A program made the position numbers and the translations under genes. Source: JAXDBM01 sp963709485 (GTDB taxonomy: Bacteria; Desulfobacterota; Syntrophia; Syntrophales; Fen-1087). Taken from it: 64,000 bases of DNA. Shown in pieces: positions 53,490 to 64,000 of this stretch. The notes beneath the pieces were generated by a model. It made no database searches. It had not been told where the DNA came from and saw only the letters and a list, made by a program, of their open reading frames with translations. Location: positions 310,001 through 374,000 of the forward strand of contig CAVPWE010000007.1 of NCBI GenBank assembly GCA_963709485.1. Direction: 5' to 3'. Each line of letters starts with the position of its first letter. Position 1 is the first letter of the stretch.

Positions 53490-54239
53490 ATGAGTGAAAG
53501 CAAAAAAATAAGCGCACTGATCCTGGCGGCCGGCAAGGGGACACGGATGAATTCGAATCTGGTGAAGGTGCTCCACCTTCTCGACGGCAAGCCGTTGCTT
53601 GCGTATTCCCTGGATGTCGCACAGGCCGTCGGGGCGGAAAAAATCGTTGTCATTGTCGGCCATCAGGCTGACCTTGTCCGGGAACAGTTCAGGCATGCGA
53701 ATGTCTCTTTTGTCGAACAGGTCCGGCAGTTGGGAACCGGTCATGCGGTTCTTCAGGCAAAGGGTCATTTTGTCGGCTACCGCGGGGCGATCCTGATTCT
53801 GTGCGGGGATGTGCCCTGTCTGAAAGTTTCCACGGTGAAGCGCCTGATCTCAAGGCATTTTGAAGAGAAGGCGGCGGTGACGGTCATGTCGATCATTCTG
53901 GATGAACCGGGAAGTTACGGAAGGGTCGTTACGGCGGAAAACGGCGAGGTTTTGAAGATTGTCGAAGCGCGGGACGCTTCCCCGGATGAGAAACAAATCC
54001 GTGAGATCAACACGGGGATTTACTGCGCAGACGGGCGATTTCTGTTCGAAGCCGTATCTGAAATTCGCAATGACAATGCTCAGGGGGAATATTATCTGAC
54101 CGACATCATTGAAATCGCCCGAAAAAAGGACCATGCGGTCCGCTCTTTCATTGCCAAGGACGCGATCGAGGTCATGGGCATCAACACACCGGAGGACTTC
54201 GATCGGGCAAGATGCCATCGGGAAAAGGTGGAAAATTGA
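53490..54239 (+). CDS. GlmU-like uridylyltransferase, N-domain only
   Basis: 249 residues. Nucleotidyltransferase motif LILAAGKGTRMNSNLVKVLH (usual PK is VK), VEQVRQLGTGHAVLQAKG, LCGDVPCL, EINTGIYCADG and NDNAQGEYYLTDIIEIA, like the N-terminal half of GlmU. The left-handed beta-helix acetyltransferase half is absent; the frame simply stops. It is either an uncoupled GlcNAc-1-P uridylyltransferase or a paralogue for another sugar phosphate. ATG 53490 is preferred to GTG 53481. Confidence 0.82.
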   Translation: MSESKKISALILAAGKGTRMNSNLVKVLHLLDGKPLLAYSLDVAQAVGAEKIVVIVGHQADLVREQFRHANVSFVEQVRQLGTGHAVLQAKGHFVGYRGAILILCGDVPCLKVSTVKRLISRHFEEKAAVTVMSIILDEPGSYGRVVTAENGEVLKIVEARDASPDEKQIREINTGIYCADGRFLFEAVSEIRNDNAQGEYYLTDIIEIARKKDHAVRSFIAKDAIEVMGINTPEDFDRARCHREKVEN

Positions 54240-54249
54240 GTTTCCGATT

Positions 54250-55233
54250 ATGAACATCGGATCTTTGTCATTGAAAAACAATGTTATTCTGGCACCCATG
54301 GCAGGGATTACCGATCTGACGTTCCGTCTCCTTAACCGCGAATATGGAGTTGGGCTTGCTTTCACGGAAATGGTCAGTGCCGTTGGCCTGACCCGCGGAA
54401 CAGGAAAAACCAGTCACTACCTTGATTCCACGCCTGCGGACAAACCCCTTGGCGTTCAGATCTTCGGAGCCGATGCCGCTATCCTTGCCGAAGCGGCGAA
54501 ATTCGTAACGGATCTGGGTGTCGACCTTCTGGACATCAACATGGGATGTCCCGTGAAAAAAGTGGTCAGGACAGGGGCCGGTGCAGCACTTTTAAAGGAT
54601 CCGGGAAAGATCGGAGCGATTCTCCAGTCCGTCCGAAAGGCAACACATCTGCCCCTGACCGTCAAAATCCGTTCCGGATGGCGGCGCCGGGAAATCAATT
54701 GCCTCGATGTGGCCCGCATAGCAGAGGATTGCGGCGTGGATGCCGTGATCCTTCACCCGCGCACAGCGGATCAGGGGTTCAGCGGCTCGGCCGATTGGAA
54801 CCTCATCGGCGATGTCAAAAAAAGAGTGAAAGTTCCGGTTATCGGCAACGGCGACATCCGAACGGCTGCCGATGTCTCAAGGATGCTGAGCCGTACCGGA
54901 TGTGACGGCTTCATGGTCGGCAGAGGATGCCTTGGAAACCCTTGGATTTTTAAGAATATAATCGAAATCCGCCGGGAGCGGCCAGAGGATTCGGCGCCCA
55001 CGCCCGGGGAGAGGGAAAAAGTAATCCGGGAGCACCTGGCGATGTTGGTTGGCATTATGGGGGAGTCCGCCGGGGTCAGATATTTCCGAAAACATCTTCT
55101 CTGGTACACGAAAGGTCTGCGGGGAGGCTCCCGATTCCGTCAGTCTGTCGGCCTGGCAACGGATCGCGAGGGAATATTCGATGCGCTGCATAATTTTTTG
55201 TTTTCAGCCGGTCCGGAGACACTGGCCGAGTGA
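54250..55233 (+). CDS. dus: tRNA-dihydrouridine synthase
   Basis: 327-residue FMN enzyme that reduces uridines in the tRNA D loop. Motifs APMAGITDLTFRLLNREY, VQIFGADA, DINMGCPVKKVVRTGAGAAL (catalytic Cys) and VIGNGDIRTAADV, VGRGCLGNPWIF. Start ATG 54250 was chosen as the first Met; the upstream frame runs into the previous gene. Which Dus class (A, B or C) is not settled. Confidence 0.93.
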   Translation: MNIGSLSLKNNVILAPMAGITDLTFRLLNREYGVGLAFTEMVSAVGLTRGTGKTSHYLDSTPADKPLGVQIFGADAAILAEAAKFVTDLGVDLLDINMGCPVKKVVRTGAGAALLKDPGKIGAILQSVRKATHLPLTVKIRSGWRRREINCLDVARIAEDCGVDAVILHPRTADQGFSGSADWNLIGDVKKRVKVPVIGNGDIRTAADVSRMLSRTGCDGFMVGRGCLGNPWIFKNIIEIRRERPEDSAPTPGEREKVIREHLAMLVGIMGESAGVRYFRKHLLWYTKGLRGGSRFRQSVGLATDREGIFDALHNFLFSAGPETLAE

Positions 55234-55354
55234 AATATGGCCTTGACTTTTGAGAGAAAACTTGCCACATTAAGCCAAAAGAAATGGGTCATCTGCCATG
55301 CATCATTGCTCAAAAAGGGATCTTTTGAAAATGGGTAAACATTAAGGAGAATTT

Positions 55355-55585
55355 GTGGAACTGATTAAGTTTAAGGAACTGGAAAGCAAACTGAAGAACC
55401 TGATCGAAGAATACTCACTGCTGAAAAAAAAGAACCTGGAGGTAGAAACACTTTTAAAAAATAAAGTAACGGAGTTGGGAGAGGCAAATAATCAAATCAG
55501 GGGATTGAAGGAAGAGAGGGACTCTGTTCGCACGAAAGTGGATTCGCTCCTTGACCTGCTTCAAGATATCAGCGTTTCAAAATAG
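55355..55585 (+). CDS. ZapB-like coiled-coil protein
   Basis: 76 residues, almost entirely a coiled coil (KELESKLKNLIEEYSLLKKK). GTG 55355 has AAGGAG upstream. It lies 16 bases before zapA, the usual place for a ZapB-type cell-division protein that ties Z-ring and chromosome. Sequence alone cannot prove the function. Confidence 0.65.
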   Translation: MELIKFKELESKLKNLIEEYSLLKKKNLEVETLLKNKVTELGEANNQIRGLKEERDSVRTKVDSLLDLLQDISVSK

Positions 55586-55601
55586 GCTTTGAGGGCAGAC
55601 G

Positions 55602-55883
55602 TTGAAAAAGCAATATCACATCAAGGTACTGGGGGAAGATATTGCGGTATTGAGCGATTCTGGGGATGAACATGTCGAAACGGTCGTCAATTATGTCAAT
55701 GAAAAGGTAAAAGAGATACAGGGTGCGGGAAGGACAATCAATACCCTGCATATAGCCATTTTGGCGGCTTTAAACATTGCCGATGAGTATCACAAGATTA
55801 AGGGTATTAAAGAGGATATCTGTCATCAAATGGAAAGCAGGTCTGAAAAGCTCATACATCTCATTAATGAGATCAGGCAATAA
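55602..55883 (+). CDS. zapA: Cell division protein ZapA
   Basis: 93 residues. ZapA-type pattern: YHIKVLGEDIAVLSDSGDEH, NYVNEKVKEIQ and TLHIAILAALNIADEYHKIK, followed by a short coiled coil. It stabilises FtsZ filaments. It starts with TTG 55602. Its coding end is followed at once by 6S RNA, as in many proteobacteria. Confidence 0.85.
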   Translation: MKKQYHIKVLGEDIAVLSDSGDEHVETVVNYVNEKVKEIQGAGRTINTLHIAILAALNIADEYHKIKGIKEDICHQMESRSEKLIHLINEIRQ

Positions 55884-55899
55884 AGTTGACATAACTTAT

Positions 55900-56089
55900 C
55901 CCCTGCGATGTGCGTGATTGACATTCGTTTTTTGAGCCAACACCTTGGAACCGGGGGCCTTTCCCCGCTGTCGGTGAGCTTTCTGTCGTTACTCCGTAAC
56001 AGCCGGAGACAGAAAGCCTGAAGCAGCAGCATTAGGCGCCCACTTTTTCAGTAGGTTCAAAAAGGTGGTTAACACGGCATAGGCGGGGG
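55900..56089 (+). ncRNA. ssrS: 6S RNA
   Basis: 190 bases starting 17 bases after zapA. The two ends (CCCCTGCGATG and CATAGGCGGGG) can form the closing stem with a small internal loop. The centre has GGTGAGCTTTCTGTC paired to GACAGAAAGCCTGAAGC, closely like E. coli GGTGAGCATGC and GAGAAGCCTTAA of the 6S apical arm, plus TGAGCCAACACC in the 5' strand. It binds and inhibits sigma-70 RNA polymerase. Ends are estimated. Confidence 0.75.
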
Positions 56090-56282
56090 TTTTCTTTGTC
56101 ATGAAGGGGAAGTCACCCCTCCTGCTCTAACAGGGATGTCGCCTTTTTTCAAATCGCTGTTCAATCCCAGCCATCTTCAAATATTTGCCACGAATAAAAT
56201 ATCTCCGTTACATTTTCGAGAGTCCGGAGAATCCGGCCCATGTAGAGCAACATGGCCGTTTATAATAAGGAGGTGACGTCAA

Positions 56283-57848
56283 TTGATAGATAATATTTGG
56301 ATGATACTGGTGATCGTTGGATGCGCCCTGCTGGGTGCCCTGGTTGGATTCCTTCTTCGGCAGCGGATCTTCAGAAACCATCAGGCGTCTTCAGAAACGC
56401 TGTCCGCGAGGATTGTCGATGAGGCGAAAAAGGAAGCGGAGACGATAAAGAAAGAAGCGATCATACAGGCCAAGGAAAATCTGCTCAAGGTCAAAACCGA
56501 GTTTGAGAAAGAAACGCGGGAACGGAAAAGTGAACTGGAAAACCTGGAAAAGAAAATTCGTTCAAAGGAGGAGAACCTTGATAAACGGATCGATCAGTTA
56601 TCCCTGAAAGAAACGAATGTCGAGAGCCGGGACAAATCCCTCGTCGCCAGGGAAGCATCTTTCAATGAGAAGCAGGAAAAACTGCATCGCATGATTGAGG
56701 AACAAAAACAGAAACTGGAAATGCTTGCCGGCATTTCCTCGGAAGAGGCAAAAAATTATCTCATGCAGTCCATGGAAACGGACGCCAAACGCGACGCCGC
56801 GATCCTCATTCGCAAGATCGAAGAGGATGCAAAAAGAACGGCGGATAAGCAGGCACGGGAGATTGTCGCTTATTCTATACAGCGCTATGCAGGTGATTTC
56901 GTTGCGGAAAACACGGTATCCGTGGTGAACCTGCCCAGTGATGAAATGAAGGGAAGGATTATCGGCCGGGAAGGCCGAAACATCAGGGCCATCGAGGCAG
57001 CGACCGGCATCGACCTCATCGTGGATGACACGCCCGAGGCGGTTGTTCTTTCCAGTTTTGATCCGGTCCGGCGGGAAGTCGCAAGAATTTCTCTGGAAAG
57101 ACTGATCAGCGACGGCAGAATTCATCCCGGGCGGATTGAGGAGATTGTTAAAAAGGTTAGAACAGAGGTGGATACCATCATCCGTGAAACCGGTGAGAGA
57201 ACATCCTTTGATGTCGGAGTTCATGATATCCATCCCGAGATTGTCAATCTGCTGGGAAGCCTCAAGTTCCGGAAAAGTTTTTCTCAGAATGTCCTACAGC
57301 ATTCCGTAGAAGTCGCCCACATGACGGGCATGATGGCTGCGGAACTGAAAATGAACGTGAAAGAGGCTAAAAGGGCAGGTTTGCTGCATGACATCGGCAA
57401 AGCCATCGACCATGAAGTGGAAGGGACGCATGCCGCCATCGGCGCCGATTATGCCAGGCGGTTTGGAGAATCTCCACGGATTGTGCAGGCGATTGCAACA
57501 CATCATGACGATGGCCGAATGAACACCCTGCTTGGCGTTCTGGTTCAGGCAGCCGATACGCTTTCGGCGGCAAGGCCGGGCGCCCGCCGAGAAATGCTGG
57601 AGACTTATGTCAAACGTCTGGAGGAGCTTGAAGCCATTGCCAATTCCTTTAACGGTGTGGATAAATGCTATGCCATTCAGGCAGGACGGGAGATCCGAAT
57701 CCTGGTGGAAAATGAAAAAATATCCGAGAATGACGCGGTTATGCTCTGCAGGGATATCATTAAAAAAATTGAAAAAGACCTGACCTATCCCGGGCAGATT
57801 AAAGTGACCGTCATCCGGGAAACGCGCGTTTCCGATTTTGCGAGGTAA
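56283..57848 (+). CDS. rny: Ribonuclease Y
   Basis: 521 residues; membrane-bound endoribonuclease that initiates mRNA decay. N-terminal membrane helix (IWMILVIVGCALLGALVGFL), long coiled coil to about residue 210, KH domain (DEMKGRIIGREGRNIRAIEA), HD domain (GLLHDIGKAIDHEVEG) and C-terminal PGARREMLETYVKRLEELE. It starts with TTG 56283 behind AAGGAGGTGA. The ymdB-like gene follows after 3 bases, the usual rny context. Confidence 0.93.
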   Translation: MIDNIWMILVIVGCALLGALVGFLLRQRIFRNHQASSETLSARIVDEAKKEAETIKKEAIIQAKENLLKVKTEFEKETRERKSELENLEKKIRSKEENLDKRIDQLSLKETNVESRDKSLVAREASFNEKQEKLHRMIEEQKQKLEMLAGISSEEAKNYLMQSMETDAKRDAAILIRKIEEDAKRTADKQAREIVAYSIQRYAGDFVAENTVSVVNLPSDEMKGRIIGREGRNIRAIEAATGIDLIVDDTPEAVVLSSFDPVRREVARISLERLISDGRIHPGRIEEIVKKVRTEVDTIIRETGERTSFDVGVHDIHPEIVNLLGSLKFRKSFSQNVLQHSVEVAHMTGMMAAELKMNVKEAKRAGLLHDIGKAIDHEVEGTHAAIGADYARRFGESPRIVQAIATHHDDGRMNTLLGVLVQAADTLSAARPGARREMLETYVKRLEELEAIANSFNGVDKCYAIQAGREIRILVENEKISENDAVMLCRDIIKKIEKDLTYPGQIKVTVIRETRVSDFAR

Positions 57849-57851
57849 TCG

Positions 57852-58646
57852 ATGCCGGTTGCGAAAATCCTGTTTATTGGAGACATTGTGGGGAAACCGG
57901 GAAGGATGGCCGTCCGGGAGCTTCTGCCCGCGATCATCGAGAACTACCGGATCGATCTGGTTATCGCCAATTGCGAGAACGCCGCGGCGGGTTTCGGCGT
58001 GACCCGGGATATCGTTGAGGAACTGTTCCGGAACCGCGTCGATGTGCTCACGTCGGGCAATCATATTTGGGATAAGAAAGAGGTGCTGGAATTTGTGGAG
58101 GATTATGAAACGCTGCTCAGACCGGCAAATTATCCGGAAGGTGTTCCCGGATTCGGGAGTGTGGTCGTGCCCAGCCCAACGGGTGCTCCCGTAGGCGTCA
58201 TTAACCTTGCGGGGAGGGTTTTTATGCACTCCCTCGACTGCCCCTTTCGGAGTGCGGAAAAAGAGATTGAAAAACTCAGAAAAAAGACATCCATCATCAT
58301 TGTCGACATGCATGCGGAAGCGACTTCGGAAAAGCAGGCGATTGGCTGGTTTCTGGATGGCCGCGTAAGTGCCGTTCTGGGTACCCACACCCATGTTCAG
58401 ACGGCGGATGAAAGGATCATGCCGAAAGGGACGGCATATATCACAGATGTCGGCATGTCCGGCCCCTTTGATTCGATTATCGGCACCAGGAAGGATGCCG
58501 TGCTGGAGCGTTTCTTGACAAGCATGCCCAATAAATTTGATGTTGCCAGGGGAGATGTGCGGCTTCAGGGTGTCGTTCTTGGGGTGGACCCTGCAAGCGG
58601 CAGGGCATTGGAAATCGAGCGGTTGAGTGTTAAATTGGACATGTAG
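57852..58646 (+). CDS. YmdB-family metallophosphoesterase
   Basis: 264 residues (TIGR00282 family). Metal motifs ILFIGDIVGKPGRMAVRELL, IANCENAAAGFGVTRDI, SGNHIWDKKEVL, VDMHAEATSEKQAIGWF and VLGTHTHVQTADERI are all present. In Bacillus the enzyme has phosphodiesterase activity, including on 2',3'-cyclic nucleotides. It lies 3 bases after rny; the pair is conserved in many bacteria. Confidence 0.92.
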   Translation: MPVAKILFIGDIVGKPGRMAVRELLPAIIENYRIDLVIANCENAAAGFGVTRDIVEELFRNRVDVLTSGNHIWDKKEVLEFVEDYETLLRPANYPEGVPGFGSVVVPSPTGAPVGVINLAGRVFMHSLDCPFRSAEKEIEKLRKKTSIIIVDMHAEATSEKQAIGWFLDGRVSAVLGTHTHVQTADERIMPKGTAYITDVGMSGPFDSIIGTRKDAVLERFLTSMPNKFDVARGDVRLQGVVLGVDPASGRALEIERLSVKLDM

Positions 58647-58655
58647 GGGGTTGGC

Positions 58656-59948
58656 TTGAAAAGCGTCTACGATATTTTTGTCGAAAGGGGATTTATTGAG
58701 CAGGTCACCGATGAAGCGCTCGTTCGGGAACTGCTCCAGGATCGGAAGATCACCTGCTATATCGGCTTTGACCCGACCGCCACGAGCCTGCATATCGGCA
58801 GTCTTGTGCCCATCATGGCCCTGGCCCAAATGCAAAGAAAGGGACACCGGCCGATTGCCCTGATCGGGGGAGGTACGGGTCTGATCGGGGATCCGAGCGG
58901 CAAGACGGAAATGCGGCAGGTCCTGACGCGCGAACAGATTGACTTCAATGCAGCGTGTCTCCAGAAGCAACTTGCGAAATATCTGGATTTTGGCAATGGT
59001 AAAGCGTTGATGGTGAACAACGCAGACTGGCTGACCAATCTCAACTACATAGAATTTCTGAGGGATATCGGCAGGCATTTCAGCGTCAACAAAATGCTGG
59101 CAGCCGAAAGCTATAAGCTGCGTCTCGAAAAAGGCCTGAACTTCATTGAGTTCAATTATATGCTCTTGCAGGCTTATGACTTTCTCTATTTGTTCAAGAA
59201 CCGGGACTGCGTCATGCAGATGGGCGGGAATGATCAATGGGGCAATATGCTGGCCGGAATCGATTTGATCCGCAGGGTCGAAGGCAGAATGGCCCACAGC
59301 ATCACATTCCCGCTGCTCGTCACTTCCCAGGGGCACAAAATGGGAAAAACCGAGAAGGGGACCGTTTGGCTTGACCCAGCCCTTACCTCGCCCTACGATT
59401 ATTATCAGTACTGGGTGAATGTGGATGATGCGGATGTCGAGCGATTCCTGGCGCTCTTCACCTTTCTGCCGATGGAGGAAGTGAGGCAGGTTCGAAGGCT
59501 TGTCGATGCAGAGCTGAATATGGCCAAATCGGTACTGGCCTATGAGGCGACCGTGATCACCCATGATGAGCCGGCTGCCGTGGCGGCGTGGAGTGCGTCC
59601 ACTGCTGCTTTCCATTCCAGACCGGTGGCGAAGGGCCTGTTCCCCTCCAGTACGATTCCCCGCAATGAGGCAGGGGAGGATATGTCGGCCATAGTAACCC
59701 TGGAAAAATCAAGTGACGAGCTGAAGCAGGGCCTGAGGATCATGGCCGCATGCTGTGAAGCCGGTCTGACCGGATCGTCGTCGGAGGCAAGGCGCCTGAT
59801 TGCGCAGGGTGGGATCTATGTGAACGATCGTCAGGTGAAGGCCATCGATGAAAGAATCAGCCTTAATGACCTTAATGCGCGGGGTGAAATCCGTCTTCGC
59901 AAAGGGAAAAAGAAACAGGCCTTGATTCGACAAAGAAACTCAAATTAG
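58656..59948 (+). CDS. tyrS: Tyrosine-tRNA ligase
   Basis: 430 residues, class I synthetase. HIGH motif is LHIGSLVPI (about residue 45) and KMSKS motif is KMGKT (about residue 230). The C-terminal S4 RNA-binding domain is present (SSEARRLIAQGGIYVNDRQV). It starts with TTG 58656. Length is usual for a bacterial TyrS. Next comes the rRNA promoter region. Confidence 0.95.
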   Translation: MKSVYDIFVERGFIEQVTDEALVRELLQDRKITCYIGFDPTATSLHIGSLVPIMALAQMQRKGHRPIALIGGGTGLIGDPSGKTEMRQVLTREQIDFNAACLQKQLAKYLDFGNGKALMVNNADWLTNLNYIEFLRDIGRHFSVNKMLAAESYKLRLEKGLNFIEFNYMLLQAYDFLYLFKNRDCVMQMGGNDQWGNMLAGIDLIRRVEGRMAHSITFPLLVTSQGHKMGKTEKGTVWLDPALTSPYDYYQYWVNVDDADVERFLALFTFLPMEEVRQVRRLVDAELNMAKSVLAYEATVITHDEPAAVAAWSASTAAFHSRPVAKGLFPSSTIPRNEAGEDMSAIVTLEKSSDELKQGLRIMAACCEAGLTGSSSEARRLIAQGGIYVNDRQVKAIDERISLNDLNARGEIRLRKGKKKQALIRQRNSN

Positions 59949-60110
59949 GTCTTGACTTTATTTCAAGAAGTGTTTACAAGTAAATTTCGATCATTGATAG
60001 ATCATTTGATTTTCAAGGCTGTCATCTTCCTGTTAGCAAAGATACAAACCTTACAATCACCTGTTCATCATACGCTTGCTTTGTCGGTTTAAAAAAGTTT
60101 GAAAAATTGC

Positions 60111-60139
60111 TTGACAAGATTTAAAGCATCAACTATATA
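60111..60139 (+). promoter_or_regulatory. rRNA operon promoter
   Basis: TTGACA (60111-60116) and TATATA (60134-60139) with a 17-base spacer, about 108 bases before the 16S 5' end. A boxA-like GGCTCTTTCAAAA at 60159-60171 follows in the leader. Confidence 0.65.
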
Positions 60140-60158
60140 GTAAAGCTCGTTTCTAACT

Positions 60159-60171
60159 GGCTCTTTCAAAA
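60159..60171 (+). promoter_or_regulatory. boxA-like antitermination site in the 16S leader
   Basis: GGCTCTTTCAAAA resembles the boxA element TGCTCTTTAACA of rRNA leaders. Position between promoter and 16S supports it. Confidence 0.45.
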
Positions 60172-60247
60172 TTGAATAGTGGGATAATCGATTTGTGGGT
60201 CCTTTTTTTCGTTAAAAAAAGATGGAGAGCAATCTCCAATAGGATTA

Positions 60248-61812
<1,565 letters not shown>

Positions 61813-61957
61813 CTAAGGAGTAGGTTGAAGTGAGTTGCCTCATCGGCAGCAGACAAACTTACATCCCAGGTCAATACCCGCAAATCGTTATTCCCACTAT
61901 TTTTTCCAACAGTCGATCAGGCAGGCTTTGGTGCTGCCGACGAAACACTTCGAGAAA

Positions 61958-62034
<77 letters not shown>

Positions 62035-62074
62035 AAAGAAGGGCGCGACGCTGGCGATCGCAGGGTGGACATTC

Positions 62075-62150
62075 GGGGGTGTAGCTCAGTTGGGAGAGCG
62101 CCTGGTTTGCATCCAGGAGGTCATCGGTTCGAACCCGTTCACCTCCACCA
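62075..62150 (+). tRNA. tRNA-Ala (anticodon TGC)
   Basis: 76 bases including encoded CCA. Acceptor stem GGGGGTG/CACCTCC with one G-T pair, anticodon loop TTTGCAT (TGC), T loop TTCGAAC. It follows tRNA-Ile after 40 bases. Confidence 0.95.
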
Positions 62151-62230
62151 TTTCCAAAGATGGAGTCTCTGGTTGAAGGGTCATATGAGGGAAGTATGAC
62201 CGATCAGCCATGGGCTGCATGCCTGTGAAA

Positions 62231-62243
62231 TGCTCTTTGACAA
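62231..62243 (+). promoter_or_regulatory. boxA element before 23S rRNA
   Basis: TGCTCTTTGACAA closely matches the boxA antitermination consensus and lies about 54 bases before 23S. Confidence 0.6.
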
Positions 62244-62296
62244 TTGCATATTGTGAACGTTTTAAAAAAGCTGAGCAAAATAGTTTTAATTTTTAT

Positions 62297-64000
<1,704 letters not shown>

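Noticed and set aside
57294..59615. Very long antisense open frame (773 codons) opposite rny, ymdB-like and tyrS genes
   Set aside because: It crosses three well-supported plus-strand genes, and its product is His/Arg/Gln-rich without any recognisable domain. It is a shadow of codon bias.

Overview
The window looks like a chromosomal stretch of a GC-rich anaerobic deltaproteobacterium (Desulfobacterota), most likely a syntrophic fatty-acid or aromatic degrader of the Syntrophales type. This rests on the gene content (stacked acyl-CoA dehydrogenases, thiolase-fold proteins paired with DUF35 proteins, a beta-keto acid cleavage enzyme, a TRAP transporter) and on the general look of the 16S rRNA. 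I could not place it by a database search.

Layout. (1) 1-4.7 kb: a YbhGFSR-type efflux system of HlyD adaptor (cut by the window edge), two separate ATPases and two permeases. (2) 4.8-6.7 kb: a nuclease-fold protein, RNase HI and a small flavin-binding-type protein. (3) 6.8-16.8 kb: a TetR regulator behind a palindromic operator, a PHP hydrolase, then catabolic module A (two thiolase-fold proteins, an SCP2-SCP2-DUF35 fusion, a DUF35 protein, BKACE, three acyl-CoA dehydrogenases). (4) 16.9-21.0 kb: a minus-strand, more AT-rich block (amidohydrolase lipoprotein, CDF transporter, haloacid dehalogenase, nitroreductase, CGNR regulator). (5) 21.3-24.2 kb: UbiA-family enzyme, zinc metallopeptidase, a 62-residue protein, orphan ParA. 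(6) 24.4-27.4 kb: TRAP transporter dctPQM. (7) 27.5-31.9 kb: catabolic module B (DUF35, two thiolase-fold proteins, DUF35, PP2C-like phosphatase), preceded by a longer version of the palindrome found before tetR. (8) 32-44 kb: radical SAM protein, MFS permease, exported proteins (PS-decarboxylase-like, Tat flavodoxin/ferredoxin, phosphodiester glycosidase-like), LysE exporter, AtuA pair, M24 peptidase-family protein, Tat flavoprotein. (9) 44-60 kb: housekeeping genes (purD-purH, panE-like, typA, two CNNM/CorC proteins, GlmU-like uridylyltransferase, dus, zapB-like, zapA, 6S RNA, rny, ymdB-like phosphoesterase, tyrS). (10) 60.1-64 kb: an rRNA operon with promoter, 16S, tRNA-Ile, tRNA-Ala and the 5' part of 23S.

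The most striking feature is the pair of related modules A and B. Both encode two thiolase-fold proteins together with DUF35 proteins, and all four thiolase-fold proteins appear to have glycine where the nucleophilic cysteine should be; three carry tyrosine in place of the HDAF histidine. By analogy to Ltp2/DUF35 aldolases of steroid side-chain breakdown, they may be retro-aldolases or other C-C lyases rather than thiolases. The shared palindrome, containing a TTGACA -35-like hexamer, suggests that the TetR protein represses both loci. Acyl-CoA dehydrogenases (one apparently lacking the catalytic base), a double SCP2 acyl carrier, BKACE and a TRAP importer would fit one acid-degradation pathway whose substrate cannot be named from sequence alone.
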